64,000 bases of DNA, from assembly GCF_025151215.1 (NCBI RefSeq), contig NZ_CP102286.1, positions 3,658,001 to 3,722,000 on the forward strand, given 5' to 3'. The translations under genes were made by a program, and so were the position numbers. The notes under the pieces were generated by a model that saw nothing but the letters and a program-made list of their open reading frames with translations, did not search any database and was not told where the DNA came from. This document shows, in pieces, positions 51,619 to 62,600 of this stretch. This stretch comes from Parabacteroides merdae ATCC 43184. GTDB taxonomy: Bacteria; Bacteroidota; Bacteroidia; Bacteroidales; Tannerellaceae. Each line of letters opens with the position of its first letter. The stretch's first letter is position 1.

Positions 51619-53139
51619 TTATTTACTAAAAAACGAGTTTATAGCATCACTGTCGACAATCTGTAACTCTCCGGTAGGAGTATTGACTGAATGAAGAAAT
51701 GGCTTGAGCGATTCAACCCCTGACAGATCATTTTTTATCATATTGCTATATGTTTTATTTTCATATGTTGCCCCTTCGTCTTCAGGTATATTTTTGATAT
51801 TTCCAAGGTAACAATTATCTTTAAAAAAATTATTTGTTGAATTTCCAAGCAAGAAACAGCTGTTTTCTGCCACATAAAACAGGTTCTCACATACTGTTGT
51901 ACTGTCTGCATCTCCATAAGATTGTGTTGCGCTTAACAAACATCGCTGTACGTCGGAATTGACTTTCTTGGTCACATGAATGATATTATGCCGAAGTGTA
52001 CTGCCTTTAGCCGGTCCTGAAATATGAATACTCGGAGAAAAAAATCCTGTTCCTATTTTCTTCGTTCTATTTCCGTCGTTTATGCTGATATTACCCTGTA
52101 TCAGCGTGTTATTTGTTCCAATATTTTCTGGCATTCCTGTTTCTCCGGTATTACAAATCAGCAGAAAGCCTCCTTCATTGTCATGGCTGTAATTATATTG
52201 AATAATAGTATTGTTACAATTATTATCTGAATCAAACCCTTGAGCATCGCCAGGAGCCTTATGATCGGAAACTTCATTGAACTGTATGAGTGTGTTGTCA
52301 CAACTCCACGGCCAAATTCCAGCAGCAAATTCTCCATCAGGTAACAGGTCCGGACAATTTTTGATTCGATTATACTCAATTACAGCACTATCGCATCCTA
52401 TAGGAACGATACCATCTCCTGGAACTCCTTCGATAAGATTGTTTCGTACAACAACATGACGATTCGGATGCCAAAAGTCACGTGTTACATATCCCCACCA
52501 AATTATTCCGTTCCGCTCACAACGACGAATAATACAATTCTCTATTGTCAGTCCGTCAAAGATACTCGGTTTCTCTCCTTCATTCACAATATATATCCCC
52601 GATCCTCCACCTTGCTTTTTTACGAGACTACCGTTCACATCATGAATATACAGATTTCTTAACGTGATCGAACGAGCTGTACCATAGTTTTCCAAATGAA
52701 CTTTTACACCGGTCCTACCAGGTAATCTATCCTTTCCGGTATTAACTATCTCCAAATTTTGTATGGTAATTTGAGAAGAGTTATAGACATACACGGCATA
52801 AGGAGACTGATCATATCCTATGATACAAGGATCATGTCCCTTATCTCCATATCCATCAATGATTATGGGAGCTTCCGCTGTTCCTGTCCCATTCAAATAA
52901 AGTTCTCCGATAAATGTCTCCCCTTTTTTGAGAAGAATCTTGTCTCCTGGGGAGAGTTTCAGACCTCGAGTCTTTGCTAAATTTTTCCAAGCTTTATCTG
53001 GAGATGTTCCATTGTTATCATCACTTCCGTTTGTTGCATCAAAATAATATGAAGTAGAATTATCGGATGATAAATATCCTGATGGTGAAATACAGGCATT
53101 AAGAAAAAAAATCAGAAAAACAGATATATATTTGTTCAT
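51619..53139 (-). CDS. Right-handed beta-helix lipoprotein, possible polysaccharide lyase
   Basis: The frame opens at 53223, but the ATG at 53139 gives a lipoprotein signal (MNKYISVFLIFFLNACIS), so I use that (506 residues). The start FDATNGSDDNNGTSPDKAW is typical of extracellular beta-helix proteins (NGSDxNxGT). Repeated turns follow: ITIQNLEIVNTG, ITLRNLYIHDVNG, LTIENCIIRRCERNGI, VVVRNNLIEGVPGDGI, TLIQFNEVSDHKAPG, TIIQYNYSHDNEGG. The fold is shared with pectate/alginate lyases and hydrolases. No certain catalytic residues could be picked. It is the only enzyme-like gene in this PUL and lies between SusD and the sensor. Confidence 0.75.
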   Translation of the reverse strand: MNKYISVFLIFFLNACISPSGYLSSDNSTSYYFDATNGSDDNNGTSPDKAWKNLAKTRGLKLSPGDKILLKKGETFIGELYLNGTGTAEAPIIIDGYGDKGHDPCIIGYDQSPYAVYVYNSSQITIQNLEIVNTGKDRLPGRTGVKVHLENYGTARSITLRNLYIHDVNGSLVKKQGGGSGIYIVNEGEKPSIFDGLTIENCIIRRCERNGIIWWGYVTRDFWHPNRHVVVRNNLIEGVPGDGIVPIGCDSAVIEYNRIKNCPDLLPDGEFAAGIWPWSCDNTLIQFNEVSDHKAPGDAQGFDSDNNCNNTIIQYNYSHDNEGGFLLICNTGETGMPENIGTNNTLIQGNISINDGNRTKKIGTGFFSPSIHISGPAKGSTLRHNIIHVTKKVNSDVQRCLLSATQSYGDADSTTVCENLFYVAENSCFLLGNSTNNFFKDNCYLGNIKNIPEDEGATYENKTYSNMIKNDLSGVESLKPFLHSVNTPTGELQIVDSDAINSFFSK

Positions 53140-53271
53140 ATTTTTGATTGCCTTCCAGAAAAATAGCATTTGTTTTTTGTCTCCGGTAAATATTTTTTGC
53201 TTAAAAATGTCTACTTGTTTCATTTGTTTATAATTTAAACTCCCGGCGGATTATTTCCGCCGGGATACGGT

Positions 53272-54963
53272 TCACCATCCTGGATTTTGTTCCAATTCCG
53301 GATTAATATACCTCTCCGATTGTGGAATCGGATACAGATACATACAGTCTTTAAATATTCTTTTCTCTACCAAAACTTTTTTGTAACTGAATGAGCCATC
53401 TTCTTTTTTTGTAATGTCAACTCCATATATGTCTGTTGTCTGATCTGCAATCTTCCAACGGCGAATATCCCAAAAACGATGATCTTCAAATGAAAGTTCG
53501 ACTCTACGTTCATTTCTTAACTTGGCTTTAAACTCATTTAAAGTCAGATTATTTGGAAATGGTGGCATGTCCACATGTACACGGCTTCTTACAATATCTA
53601 CAGCTTCTTTAGCCGACATCGGATATCCATCTTTATAGTTAGGGTCTCCATATGCTTCAACCATAGCTTCCGCAAAATTTAACAAGATCTCGCTGTAACG
53701 CATAATATTCCATACATGTCGTTTGCTTGTCACGAATTCGCTTTTCAAACTGGTGCTTCCGTCTACATATTTTCTTAAGTAGTATCCTGTAACCGTTGCA
53801 TTTTTTTGTGGCTTTCCACTTCTTCCTCCGTACCAACATTCTACTTGCTCATCATATACCCACCAAGCTCCGTTTTGGGCCACCAATTCATACATACGGG
53901 GATCCCTTCCTTCATATGGATTCTGTGAATTATAGCTTGGATCCATATGTTCATAGCCTGCATCAGGTGCAACCGGCAATCCACTTGCCTGCATTTCATA
54001 CGATTCGACTAAGTTTTCTGTTGGGCAATGTCCCGTATTACCACCACCTTCGATACCTATAGGAAAGTTAACCCGTTCAAACCAGTTATCTTCCCGTTGC
54101 ATTACTCCAAAAATAAGTTCATTATTATTAGAATAGTTATTATTCCAAAGACTCCATAAATCCGGTAACGGCATGTAACCGAAATCCCAAGCTTTTTCGA
54201 TGACATCTGCAGCGGCACGTGCAGCAGACTTCCACTTGTCTATATTGCCGGACTTATTGAACAATGGACTTGCTGAATATAGTAAAGCTCTTGATTTCAA
54301 AGCCATTGCTGCGCCTCTTGTTGCACGCCCTGTTTCGCTTTTTATCAGTTCTTTGTAACTGATAGGTAAATGAGGAGCAATCGCGTCACATTCATCTACG
54401 ATAAACTGAATAACCTCATCGAATGACGTCCTTTTTTGCATGTTGGCTTCTTCTTCAGAAAGCAAAGTCGTAATAAGAGGAATATCACCATAACGTTTAG
54501 CCAATTCAAAATAAAAATAGGCACGTAAGAATCTTGCCTCGTATGGATAATACTTGAACTGTGCCATGATATCCTCATAATCTTCGTTATGCTTCAATTC
54601 ATCGAATTCCTGTCCTTCAACTTCTTGAAGAAACATATTCACAGCTCGTATCCCCCTAAAATAATTCCATCGATCATCCAAAGTATTAATAGCACTCCAG
54701 GCACCATTGTTGAAACTATGTACAGGTGACAGTTTGTCAACATAAACAGCTTCGTCACATGCTGCAGAACGTAATGCATCTCCACCAATCGTACCAAATG
54801 CGGCAGGAACATAAGAGTATATATTAGTTAGGAAATCCCGGGTATATTGGAAACTAGAGAATACTGCATCTTTTTCCAAGAAATCCGATTCATCATATTC
54901 CAGATAATTACAAGAACTGGTACAAAGAATCAATATGCTAAATATCAATAATTTATTTTTCAT
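53272..54963 (-). CDS. SusD/RagB-family nutrient-binding lipoprotein 2
   Basis: About 563 residues from the ATG at 54963 (the frame starts at 54987 in the SusC stop region). Lipoprotein signal MKNKLLIFSILILCTSSC. The SusD TPR-like fold is seen in the motifs NIYSYVPAAFGTIGGDAL, EARFLRAYFYFELAKRYGDI and RATRGAAMALKSRALLYSAS, and the ending NERRVELSFEDHRFWDIRRW. It caps the barrel of the SusC just upstream on the cell surface and binds glycan fragments. Confidence 0.93.
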   Translation of the reverse strand: MKNKLLIFSILILCTSSCNYLEYDESDFLEKDAVFSSFQYTRDFLTNIYSYVPAAFGTIGGDALRSAACDEAVYVDKLSPVHSFNNGAWSAINTLDDRWNYFRGIRAVNMFLQEVEGQEFDELKHNEDYEDIMAQFKYYPYEARFLRAYFYFELAKRYGDIPLITTLLSEEEANMQKRTSFDEVIQFIVDECDAIAPHLPISYKELIKSETGRATRGAAMALKSRALLYSASPLFNKSGNIDKWKSAARAAADVIEKAWDFGYMPLPDLWSLWNNNYSNNNELIFGVMQREDNWFERVNFPIGIEGGGNTGHCPTENLVESYEMQASGLPVAPDAGYEHMDPSYNSQNPYEGRDPRMYELVAQNGAWWVYDEQVECWYGGRSGKPQKNATVTGYYLRKYVDGSTSLKSEFVTSKRHVWNIMRYSEILLNFAEAMVEAYGDPNYKDGYPMSAKEAVDIVRSRVHVDMPPFPNNLTLNEFKAKLRNERRVELSFEDHRFWDIRRWKIADQTTDIYGVDITKKEDGSFSYKKVLVEKRIFKDCMYLYPIPQSERYINPELEQNPGW

Positions 54964-54986
54964 CTTTTTTATTTTTATGATAAACA

Positions 54987-57749
54987 TTAGAATGCGAGAT
55001 CAAAACCAAAATGCACAGAACGTTGCGCAGGGTAAGTAGACCAAATTACTTCCGGATCTGTTTCATTTACGTTGTCTATGGAAAAGAGGTCCATACCTTT
55101 AGCAAACAACTTGAATTCACGTAAGCGTAAAGGCTTTATACAACTTTCAGGCAACTTGTAATAAATTTCTGCTGAGCGTAGTTTTAAAAAAGAAATATTT
55201 TTCATGAATACGGAATTTCCACGATAGTTATTTGCACTTTCTGTCGTTGTAAGACGCGGGTATATAGCATCTGTATTGTCTTTTCCTGATCTCCAGCAAT
55301 TTTCCAGATAATGTTCTGAAATAGTCTGATTATTCATTAGGGGAGCATAAAAGCAACTTAGGCTGCGTTGTACGGTATAATGGCTGGCACCTTGAAACTG
55401 GGCATTGATTCCTAATCCTTTATATTCGAAATCGAATCCCATTGAATAGAATAATTCCGGGCAGATCGTATTATATCCCATCGGTACCACATCCAATTCA
55501 TCTATCCGATTATCACCATTCTGATCTTTATATTTCAAGTCTCCTGGATATACAGTTGAGAATGTTTGTATCGGACTATTATCAATATCTGCCTGATCTT
55601 TGAAGAACCCTATAGCTTCCAACCCGTAAAATTGCCCTAAACGTCTGCCGGTCGATTTTAGGTAATCGTAAGGTTTAAAAGCCTCGTTCATGTTTACAAT
55701 CTTGTTTCTAGCGAATGCCAGTTGAGCATTGACATTAAAAAAGAAATCCTTCATCTGCTTGCCTACGTTCATACCGACTTCCACGCCATAATTATTAACA
55801 ATGCCACTTGGAGAGTTGGAAGCCGTAGCTCCAAAGAAACCGGAAGTAATGTTGCCATCTGCAACCATAATATCATATCGATGATCGTAATAGCTTTCTA
55901 CATTGAAGTCTATCAAGTCCAATATTCGTATATCAACTCCGATATTCGCTTTACTACTTTTTTCGAATGTCGCATTCAAACTTGGCAATTGTCCTTCCGT
56001 AATGCCTCCATTTGCAATGAAGTCATCACCGAAAACAAAACCTCCACCTCCTCCAAAAGGATATTTGTCCATATTTTTCCAAACGTCATCGCTCCCTGTT
56101 AATCCGTAAGAAAGCCGTAATTTAAGCAGGTCTAACCAATCGATATTGTTCAAAAAAGACTCTTTATTAAGTAGCCAAGCTCCGGAAATTGCAGGAAATA
56201 CTCCCCAACGATTGGCTTTTGGTAAACGACTGGTCCCTGAAGCAGCGATACTAAAGTCCAAATAGTATTTGTTCAATAAGCCATAATGGCCTGAAGCGAT
56301 GACGTCTTGATGCATATACGTATTATATTGACCGAGATAAACATTTTTATCCTGCTTATAACGAATAGAAGCGAACAAATTGCTTTGGGAAAAATCTTTC
56401 TGGTAATTCAAAGCAAATTGAATATTGGAATGTCTGTTCTGATTGTTCAGCCAACTGTTGAATCCTAACTGTTTTTCCTCCTTTCCATATTGGGTGTTTA
56501 CCGTATCGGTTGGAATACCACTATTGTCTAAATGCGCAATATTGGACTCATACAAATATTGTTTTGAACGAGCATCCCATGTCTCTGAATAGGCATCAAA
56601 ACCAATACGGAATTCTGCTGACAACCCTGGAGCCAAAGCTTCCAGATCTTGTGTCAATGTCAGATCCGCCAATAATGTACGGGCATGAGATGTGGTATAT
56701 CCTGTCGATGATGACTCGGCAACCGGATTCTTCGGATACATGTTTGATCCCCCCCAAATACCGTTATGGCTCCTGACAGGATATGCATTAGCAGGCAAAG
56801 CATATAGGGTTTCCATGAGCACTCCATCTGAAATACTGCCAGGAGAATATTTTTCTTTCAGCTTACCAGACAAATTAACCTTTACCTGGGTAGACGATGT
56901 TATGTCTATATCCAAGTTTGTACGTACGTTGAGTATCGAATTGGCTAACTGAGTGGAATAGCTTCCTTGATCCGTATTCTTTAACAATCCTCTATCCGAT
57001 ATGAAATTAATCATCGAATAATATCTGATCCGGTTGGATCCTCCGCTTGCAGTGAAATTCACTTGATCTCGCTGCCCATGATCCCGTAACGTTTCATTAA
57101 ACCAGTCTACATTAGGGAATAAGATTGGATATTTTCCACTTCTATAAGCTTCAATTTCTTGTTGGGTATATCTGGGAGCCAGACCTTCGTTTGCCAAACC
57201 CTCATTAACCGCTTCGGCATAAGTGGCGGCATCAGCCATTTGGGGTAATCGTACAGGTGTAGTGACGCTATGCTGATAGGAAACATGAATGTCAGTTTTA
57301 CCTTTTTTCCCTCGTTTGGTTTTCACCAAGATTACCCCGTTAGCTCCTCTAATTCCGTATGGAGCCAAAGCAGCAGCATCTTTGAGGATCGTTATTTCCT
57401 CAATTTCCTCTAGAACCAGTGAATTTATATCACGCTCCAAACCATCGACAAAAACAAGTATCGAATTGTTATTAAGCGAACCGATTCCTCGGATATTCAT
57501 GCTTGGATATCCTTCTCCATCCCCATACTCTCCGTTTTGGCGGATAAACAATCCGTTGAGTTTCCCGTAGAGTGCATTGGCGGGATTAATATTCGAACGT
57601 TTCATCAATTCCTTCCCACTGACAGTAGAAGCAGAAATGGTCGTTTCATCAAATTGTAACATATCAGATCCTGTCGTTTTTTCTTGTGCCCAGACAGAAG
57701 CAATGCATAAAACAGGTAGTGATATGATGGTTATTAATTTATTCCTCAT
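54987..57749 (-). CDS. SusC/RagA-family TonB-linked outer-membrane transporter 2
   Basis: 920 residues. Sec signal ending ASVWAQ. It goes almost directly to the plug domain (NPANALYGKLNGLFIRQNGE, GYPSMNIRGIGSLNNNS, ITILKDAAALAPYGIRGANG), without the CarboxypepD_reg-like N-terminal domain seen in its partner gene at 59628-62756. The barrel ends with the aromatic VHFGFDLAF. With the SusD behind it, it imports glycan fragments into the periplasm. It follows the first SusD after 37 bp. Confidence 0.93.
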   Translation of the reverse strand: MRNKLITIISLPVLCIASVWAQEKTTGSDMLQFDETTISASTVSGKELMKRSNINPANALYGKLNGLFIRQNGEYGDGEGYPSMNIRGIGSLNNNSILVFVDGLERDINSLVLEEIEEITILKDAAALAPYGIRGANGVILVKTKRGKKGKTDIHVSYQHSVTTPVRLPQMADAATYAEAVNEGLANEGLAPRYTQQEIEAYRSGKYPILFPNVDWFNETLRDHGQRDQVNFTASGGSNRIRYYSMINFISDRGLLKNTDQGSYSTQLANSILNVRTNLDIDITSSTQVKVNLSGKLKEKYSPGSISDGVLMETLYALPANAYPVRSHNGIWGGSNMYPKNPVAESSSTGYTTSHARTLLADLTLTQDLEALAPGLSAEFRIGFDAYSETWDARSKQYLYESNIAHLDNSGIPTDTVNTQYGKEEKQLGFNSWLNNQNRHSNIQFALNYQKDFSQSNLFASIRYKQDKNVYLGQYNTYMHQDVIASGHYGLLNKYYLDFSIAASGTSRLPKANRWGVFPAISGAWLLNKESFLNNIDWLDLLKLRLSYGLTGSDDVWKNMDKYPFGGGGGFVFGDDFIANGGITEGQLPSLNATFEKSSKANIGVDIRILDLIDFNVESYYDHRYDIMVADGNITSGFFGATASNSPSGIVNNYGVEVGMNVGKQMKDFFFNVNAQLAFARNKIVNMNEAFKPYDYLKSTGRRLGQFYGLEAIGFFKDQADIDNSPIQTFSTVYPGDLKYKDQNGDNRIDELDVVPMGYNTICPELFYSMGFDFEYKGLGINAQFQGASHYTVQRSLSCFYAPLMNNQTISEHYLENCWRSGKDNTDAIYPRLTTTESANNYRGNSVFMKNISFLKLRSAEIYYKLPESCIKPLRLREFKLFAKGMDLFSIDNVNETDPEVIWSTYPAQRSVHFGFDLAF

Positions 57750-57786
57750 TTTATTATTCTGATTTTGTATTAATGACTGGTTAGCA

Positions 57787-59616
57787 TCACCATCCCGGAT
57801 TTTGAATCAATCCGTACGATTTGTTGATTTCATTACTGGGAAATGCACTTAAATACCATTTAGGGGAGAATTTCCCAGGATTTGCCCATTGTCTAAGTTC
57901 TCCATTTTCAGCCGGTTTGAATAATTTATATTCATACTTGAACTCGCTGGTTTCCGGATCCTTAGTAATAACAACTCGGTGTGGAGTTTTTTGGAAGATA
58001 TCCACCCGCTTATAACGAATCATATCAAACCATCTGACTTCTTCATAAGCAAATTCGCAAACCCGTTCGTTCATCAGTGTTTCCAGAAAATCCTTTTTGT
58101 TCAATCCCGCTTTCAAATGACCGATATTAACGCGATCACGCAATTTATTGACACATTCATAAGCTAGTGCCATGTCCCCGTTTGTCTGGCAAATAGCTTC
58201 AGCATATCCCAAATACAACTCAGGTAATCTTAAATAAGGCCATTGAACCACTTTTCCGGATATCTCTGCAGGCCATTCAAACAAAGGACCGCCACCACCA
58301 TCGAGGATGAATTTACGTGGGCGATAACCGGACATGAATGCTCCATATGATCCTTCAAAGTCTTGATAATGTTTACCTCCTACATATATTTCAGCAATAC
58401 CTCCATAATATTTGTCTCCATTTACAACTACTGTTTCATATAAGCGGGGATCACGTTGTTCATACGGGTGTTTCGGATCATATAATTTACTTTCTGTGAT
58501 AGGTAAACCATCTATCATTGGAAACATATCAACAAGTTCCTGTGTCCCACAGGCAGTACCGGCATCACCGGCTGTTTCATAATAGCTCCATCCCCAAGTC
58601 CAATAATCAGGTACGGTATAACCATAATGTGTAGCAATGATTGCTTCTCCTGTACCCCGATCAAGATAACCGGAACGAAACGCTTGTCTGGGATCCGATT
58701 TATAGACTAAACCATATTGTCCATTCTTATTCAATTCATCGAAAAATGCTTTATGAGCTGCCAATGCTTGTGTCCATAGTTCAGGTTTATAACTTCCAAA
58801 CCACATCAAACGTTTATCCGCTGCTTCACCTGGCATATATGGTTCTGAACTGTTAAACAATGGGCTGGCAGCAAACAATAGGATACGTGCCTTTAGCCCC
58901 ATTGCCGATGCTTTTGTTAATCGTCCTTCCCATTCTCGGTTTTCAGCAGCAGACATAGCCCAGGGCAATACATCTGCTGCCTCATCCAATAGATTTACAA
59001 TAAAATCAAGCGTTTCCTGTACAGTACCTCTTTCTTTTTGCATATCTTCATTCGCTGTGTATGCATGGTCCACAATCGGTACCCCTCCATAATGGCGAAA
59101 CAAATCACAATAGTGCATAGCGATAATAACTTTTGCTTCTGCTTTTAAACGCTGTTTTTCAGCCTCTTTCATATCAGGAACTCGGTCTACATTTTCAATA
59201 AACAACCATGCGCGACGAATGCCTAACCAACAAGGTCTTTGATAGTAGCTGTATTTGGATGAATAGCCATTATTTTCATAATCGGCAGAATAAGTGCCAT
59301 TATAATGTATAGCAGCTCCTGATACACCATCAGTCCAAACATTGGAATAAACAAGGTCGGTCAGGCAATCCAGAGGATCTGAGCCCATCAGTTGATTACC
59401 TTGATTACCTAAGTTCAGACCATAATGCAATGTGGCATACGCACTCCAAAGGGCTGTCCGTGCATATTGCGCATTAGAATAAATTACATCGATATCGACA
59501 TCATTGGAAGGAGCTTTTTCTAAGAAGTCATCTCCAAATTTTAAATCCTGACAAGACAGGAAAGAACCGATAAATCCTGCAAGGACAAATATATGTTTAA
59601 TATTTATTCGTATCAT
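57787..59616 (-). CDS. SusD/RagB-family nutrient-binding lipoprotein 1
   Basis: About 609 residues from the ATG at 59616 (the frame opens at 59631 in the SusC stop overlap). Lipobox FIGSFLSC with the family start DLKFGDDFLEKAPSNDVD. SusD features: ARTALWSAYATLHYGLN, EAKVIIAMHYCDLFRHYGGV, LTKASAMGLKARILLFAASP, and LMNERVCEFAYEEVRWFDMI. It forms the outer lid of the first SusC. Confidence 0.93.
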   Translation of the reverse strand: MIRINIKHIFVLAGFIGSFLSCQDLKFGDDFLEKAPSNDVDIDVIYSNAQYARTALWSAYATLHYGLNLGNQGNQLMGSDPLDCLTDLVYSNVWTDGVSGAAIHYNGTYSADYENNGYSSKYSYYQRPCWLGIRRAWLFIENVDRVPDMKEAEKQRLKAEAKVIIAMHYCDLFRHYGGVPIVDHAYTANEDMQKERGTVQETLDFIVNLLDEAADVLPWAMSAAENREWEGRLTKASAMGLKARILLFAASPLFNSSEPYMPGEAADKRLMWFGSYKPELWTQALAAHKAFFDELNKNGQYGLVYKSDPRQAFRSGYLDRGTGEAIIATHYGYTVPDYWTWGWSYYETAGDAGTACGTQELVDMFPMIDGLPITESKLYDPKHPYEQRDPRLYETVVVNGDKYYGGIAEIYVGGKHYQDFEGSYGAFMSGYRPRKFILDGGGGPLFEWPAEISGKVVQWPYLRLPELYLGYAEAICQTNGDMALAYECVNKLRDRVNIGHLKAGLNKKDFLETLMNERVCEFAYEEVRWFDMIRYKRVDIFQKTPHRVVITKDPETSEFKYEYKLFKPAENGELRQWANPGKFSPKWYLSAFPSNEINKSYGLIQNPGW

Positions 59617-59627
59617 ATTCAACAATA

Positions 59628-62600
59628 TCAAAAATTAAGATTAAGACCAATATTAAAAATCATCTGAAGAGGATATTGAAACTGTTTGTCGTCAGTTGCT
59701 TCCGGATCTGCTATTTTCAAATGATCAAATGTCAGTAAATTTTCGCCAGAAGCGTAAATACGCATATTTTTCAAATGAATCTTTTTCATCCACTCCCCCT
59801 TGAACGTATATCCGATTTGAACATTTTTCAGACGGATATAGGAAGCATCCTTTAGCCAAAGGGTTGAATTTCGAGTGTAATTATTCGCATTCGCTGCACC
59901 TGAAAAACGAGGTGTTTTAGCTGTTTCTGCGGTTTCCGGTGTCCAATGGTCATCAATCATATATTGTAACAGCCCGTAATTTCCACCGCCGAAAGGAACA
60001 CGTAACCCAGCACTTATAAAGCGTGACACCTTTCCGCTACCTGCCCAAAGCATACTGAAGTCGAATCCTTTATATTCAAATCCAGCGGTGATGCCTGCAG
60101 TCAATTGCGGGTATATAGGATTACCAATGGGGCACTGATCATTGTCGTCAATTATATTATCACCATTCAAATCTTTATATTTGGCGTCCCCAGGCTTTAG
60201 GTCGAGCTTATGATCCGGAAGCTTCCCGGATTCAAGATCAGCTTCTGTTACAAAACCGTCAAAGATAAAACCGAAAGGTTGTCCAACGGATTGTCCTGTT
60301 TCATATAACCAAGGATACTTGTGTGGTATCTCATCCTTATAGACAATTTTATTTTTTGCATATGAGAGGTTTCCATTGATCCAGTATTTAAAGTCTCCTA
60401 TGGAGTGATTCCATTTCAGAACCAACTCGAATCCTTTGTTATCAACTTTGCCAATATTAACAACAGGCATTGTTATAGCTATAAAATTCGGAGCTGTATT
60501 GCGTGTTGTAAGGATATCGTGACGTTTCTCGATGAAATAATCAAAAGATCCAGATAAATGCTCATCCAATATTGAAAAATCCAAACCGTAGTTTTGCTTT
60601 CCTGCTTTTTCCCAAGAGACAAGAGGATTCCCCATTTGTAACTCGGTTGCTCCGTCACGATTTCCAGAAACGTCCACTCCGAAATTATAACTTGTTCCAT
60701 AAGGATTGTAAGCATCAGGCAAATAGAAAAAGCGTGATTTAGTATTCATCAGGTCATTTCCGACTATTCCATATGATCCTCTAATTTTTAAGTAGTTTAT
60801 AAAAGACTGATTTTTCATGAACTTTTCTTCAGAAAGAATCCAGCCGGCAGAAAAAGCTGGAAAAATTCCATATCGATGTCCTGGCGCAAAATTTTCCGAA
60901 CCATTATAACCTACGTTAAAATCAACCATATAACGATTGTCAAAATTATAGGTAGCTCGTCCGACCAAACCTACATATCCGCGAGGAATACTAACATAGT
61001 CGAATTGAGCTGGATCTGGATATTGGTCACGCCACTGATTATACAAAATCAAAGCACCAACTTGATGTTTCCCAAATTTGCGATCATAGTTCAAACTACC
61101 TTCCAAATACCAATTTCGCCCACGATCAGTAGATTCCTCAAAATACAACTGGCTTTCTTCACGGAATTTTCGGAAGAATAATTCATTGGTTTCCGGATCT
61201 CTATGCGCAGTGTAATAGGGGATTTCTTTGTAACGGTTTTTCCTATGTGTATAGCCGCTATTATAAGAACCTTTTATATTAAGAGATAGCCCTTTAGTCA
61301 AAAAATCCAACTTTTGCTGCAAAGAAAGGTCCAAATTGATTTCGTTATAAATACGTTGGTTATATCCTTTCCCGAAAAAACATTCAAATGGATCGGCATT
61401 TTCCAAGGCTCCTTTGTCCCAACCGATGTTATCCGGACTTGTATGTATCCATTTACCATCATAAAGTCCGGCTCCTCCGAACGGAGTGACTCTTGTCAAG
61501 AATGTAAAAAGGTTGCTTTTAGTATTAGGTTCTTTAGTATCTTCAAGACGACCTCCTAAATTGATTTTTAATAGAGTGGAACGTGTCACATCGATGTCTA
61601 GATTTGCACGATAGTTATATCTGTTGTAAGTAAAATTAGAATTATATCCAGCATCGAAAGATCGAAACAGACCGTTTTGTGTCAAAATACCTACAGAAGT
61701 AAAATAACGTACACGGTCGGTTCCACCTGATATGCTCAAGTTATGCTGAGACTGAAAAGATGTTGGTTTTAGGATAAGTTCCATCCAGTCCATATCCGGA
61801 TAAAGTAAAGGATCTGTATGATTTTTGAAAGCATCCAAGATCTTCTCGCCAAATACAGGACTGGCTCCATCGTTTGTCAGTTTCTCGTTAAATGCAACAG
61901 CGTAGTCATAACTGTTGGCATATTCATAAAGCCGGATCGGCTTTTGCAAACTGGCTGATGTCGATACAGATATTTGAGCTTTACCTTCTTCTCCTCGTTT
62001 CGTAGTTACTAAAATGACCCCATTTGCCCCACGAACACCAAATACGGCTGTTGCAGAAGCATCCTTCAGCACGGTTATATTTTCAATTTCGTTGGGATCA
62101 AGACGAAAAAAAGAGCGCTCGACACCATCGACCATAACTAATGGTGCAGCTCTTTTAGCATCAAGGGAACCTATACCACGTACGAATATAGCAGGATCAT
62201 CAGCTCCAGGTTGACCGGAATATTGAATAGTTGATAATCCAGGAACTTTACCAGTCAATGCTTGTGCAACATTTGGAACAGGTGATTTCAAAATATCTTT
62301 AGTTCCAACGGAAGATACAGCCCCCGTGACTGTAATTTTCTTTTGTGTTCCATATCCAATAATCTGGACTTCGTCCAACATTTCGGAATTCTCATTTAAA
62401 GTGATGTTCAGATTGCGATTATTTTTAATCAAGACAATCTGATCCTCATATCCAATATATGAGAACTTGATTTTGATAGAAGTAGACGGCACGTTTAAAG
62501 TAAAGTTCCCATTACTGTCTGTCATGGTTCCGATGGTAGTCCCTTCTACAATAACATTGACTCCGGCCATTGGTTCTCCTGACTGGTCTCTGACATTTCC

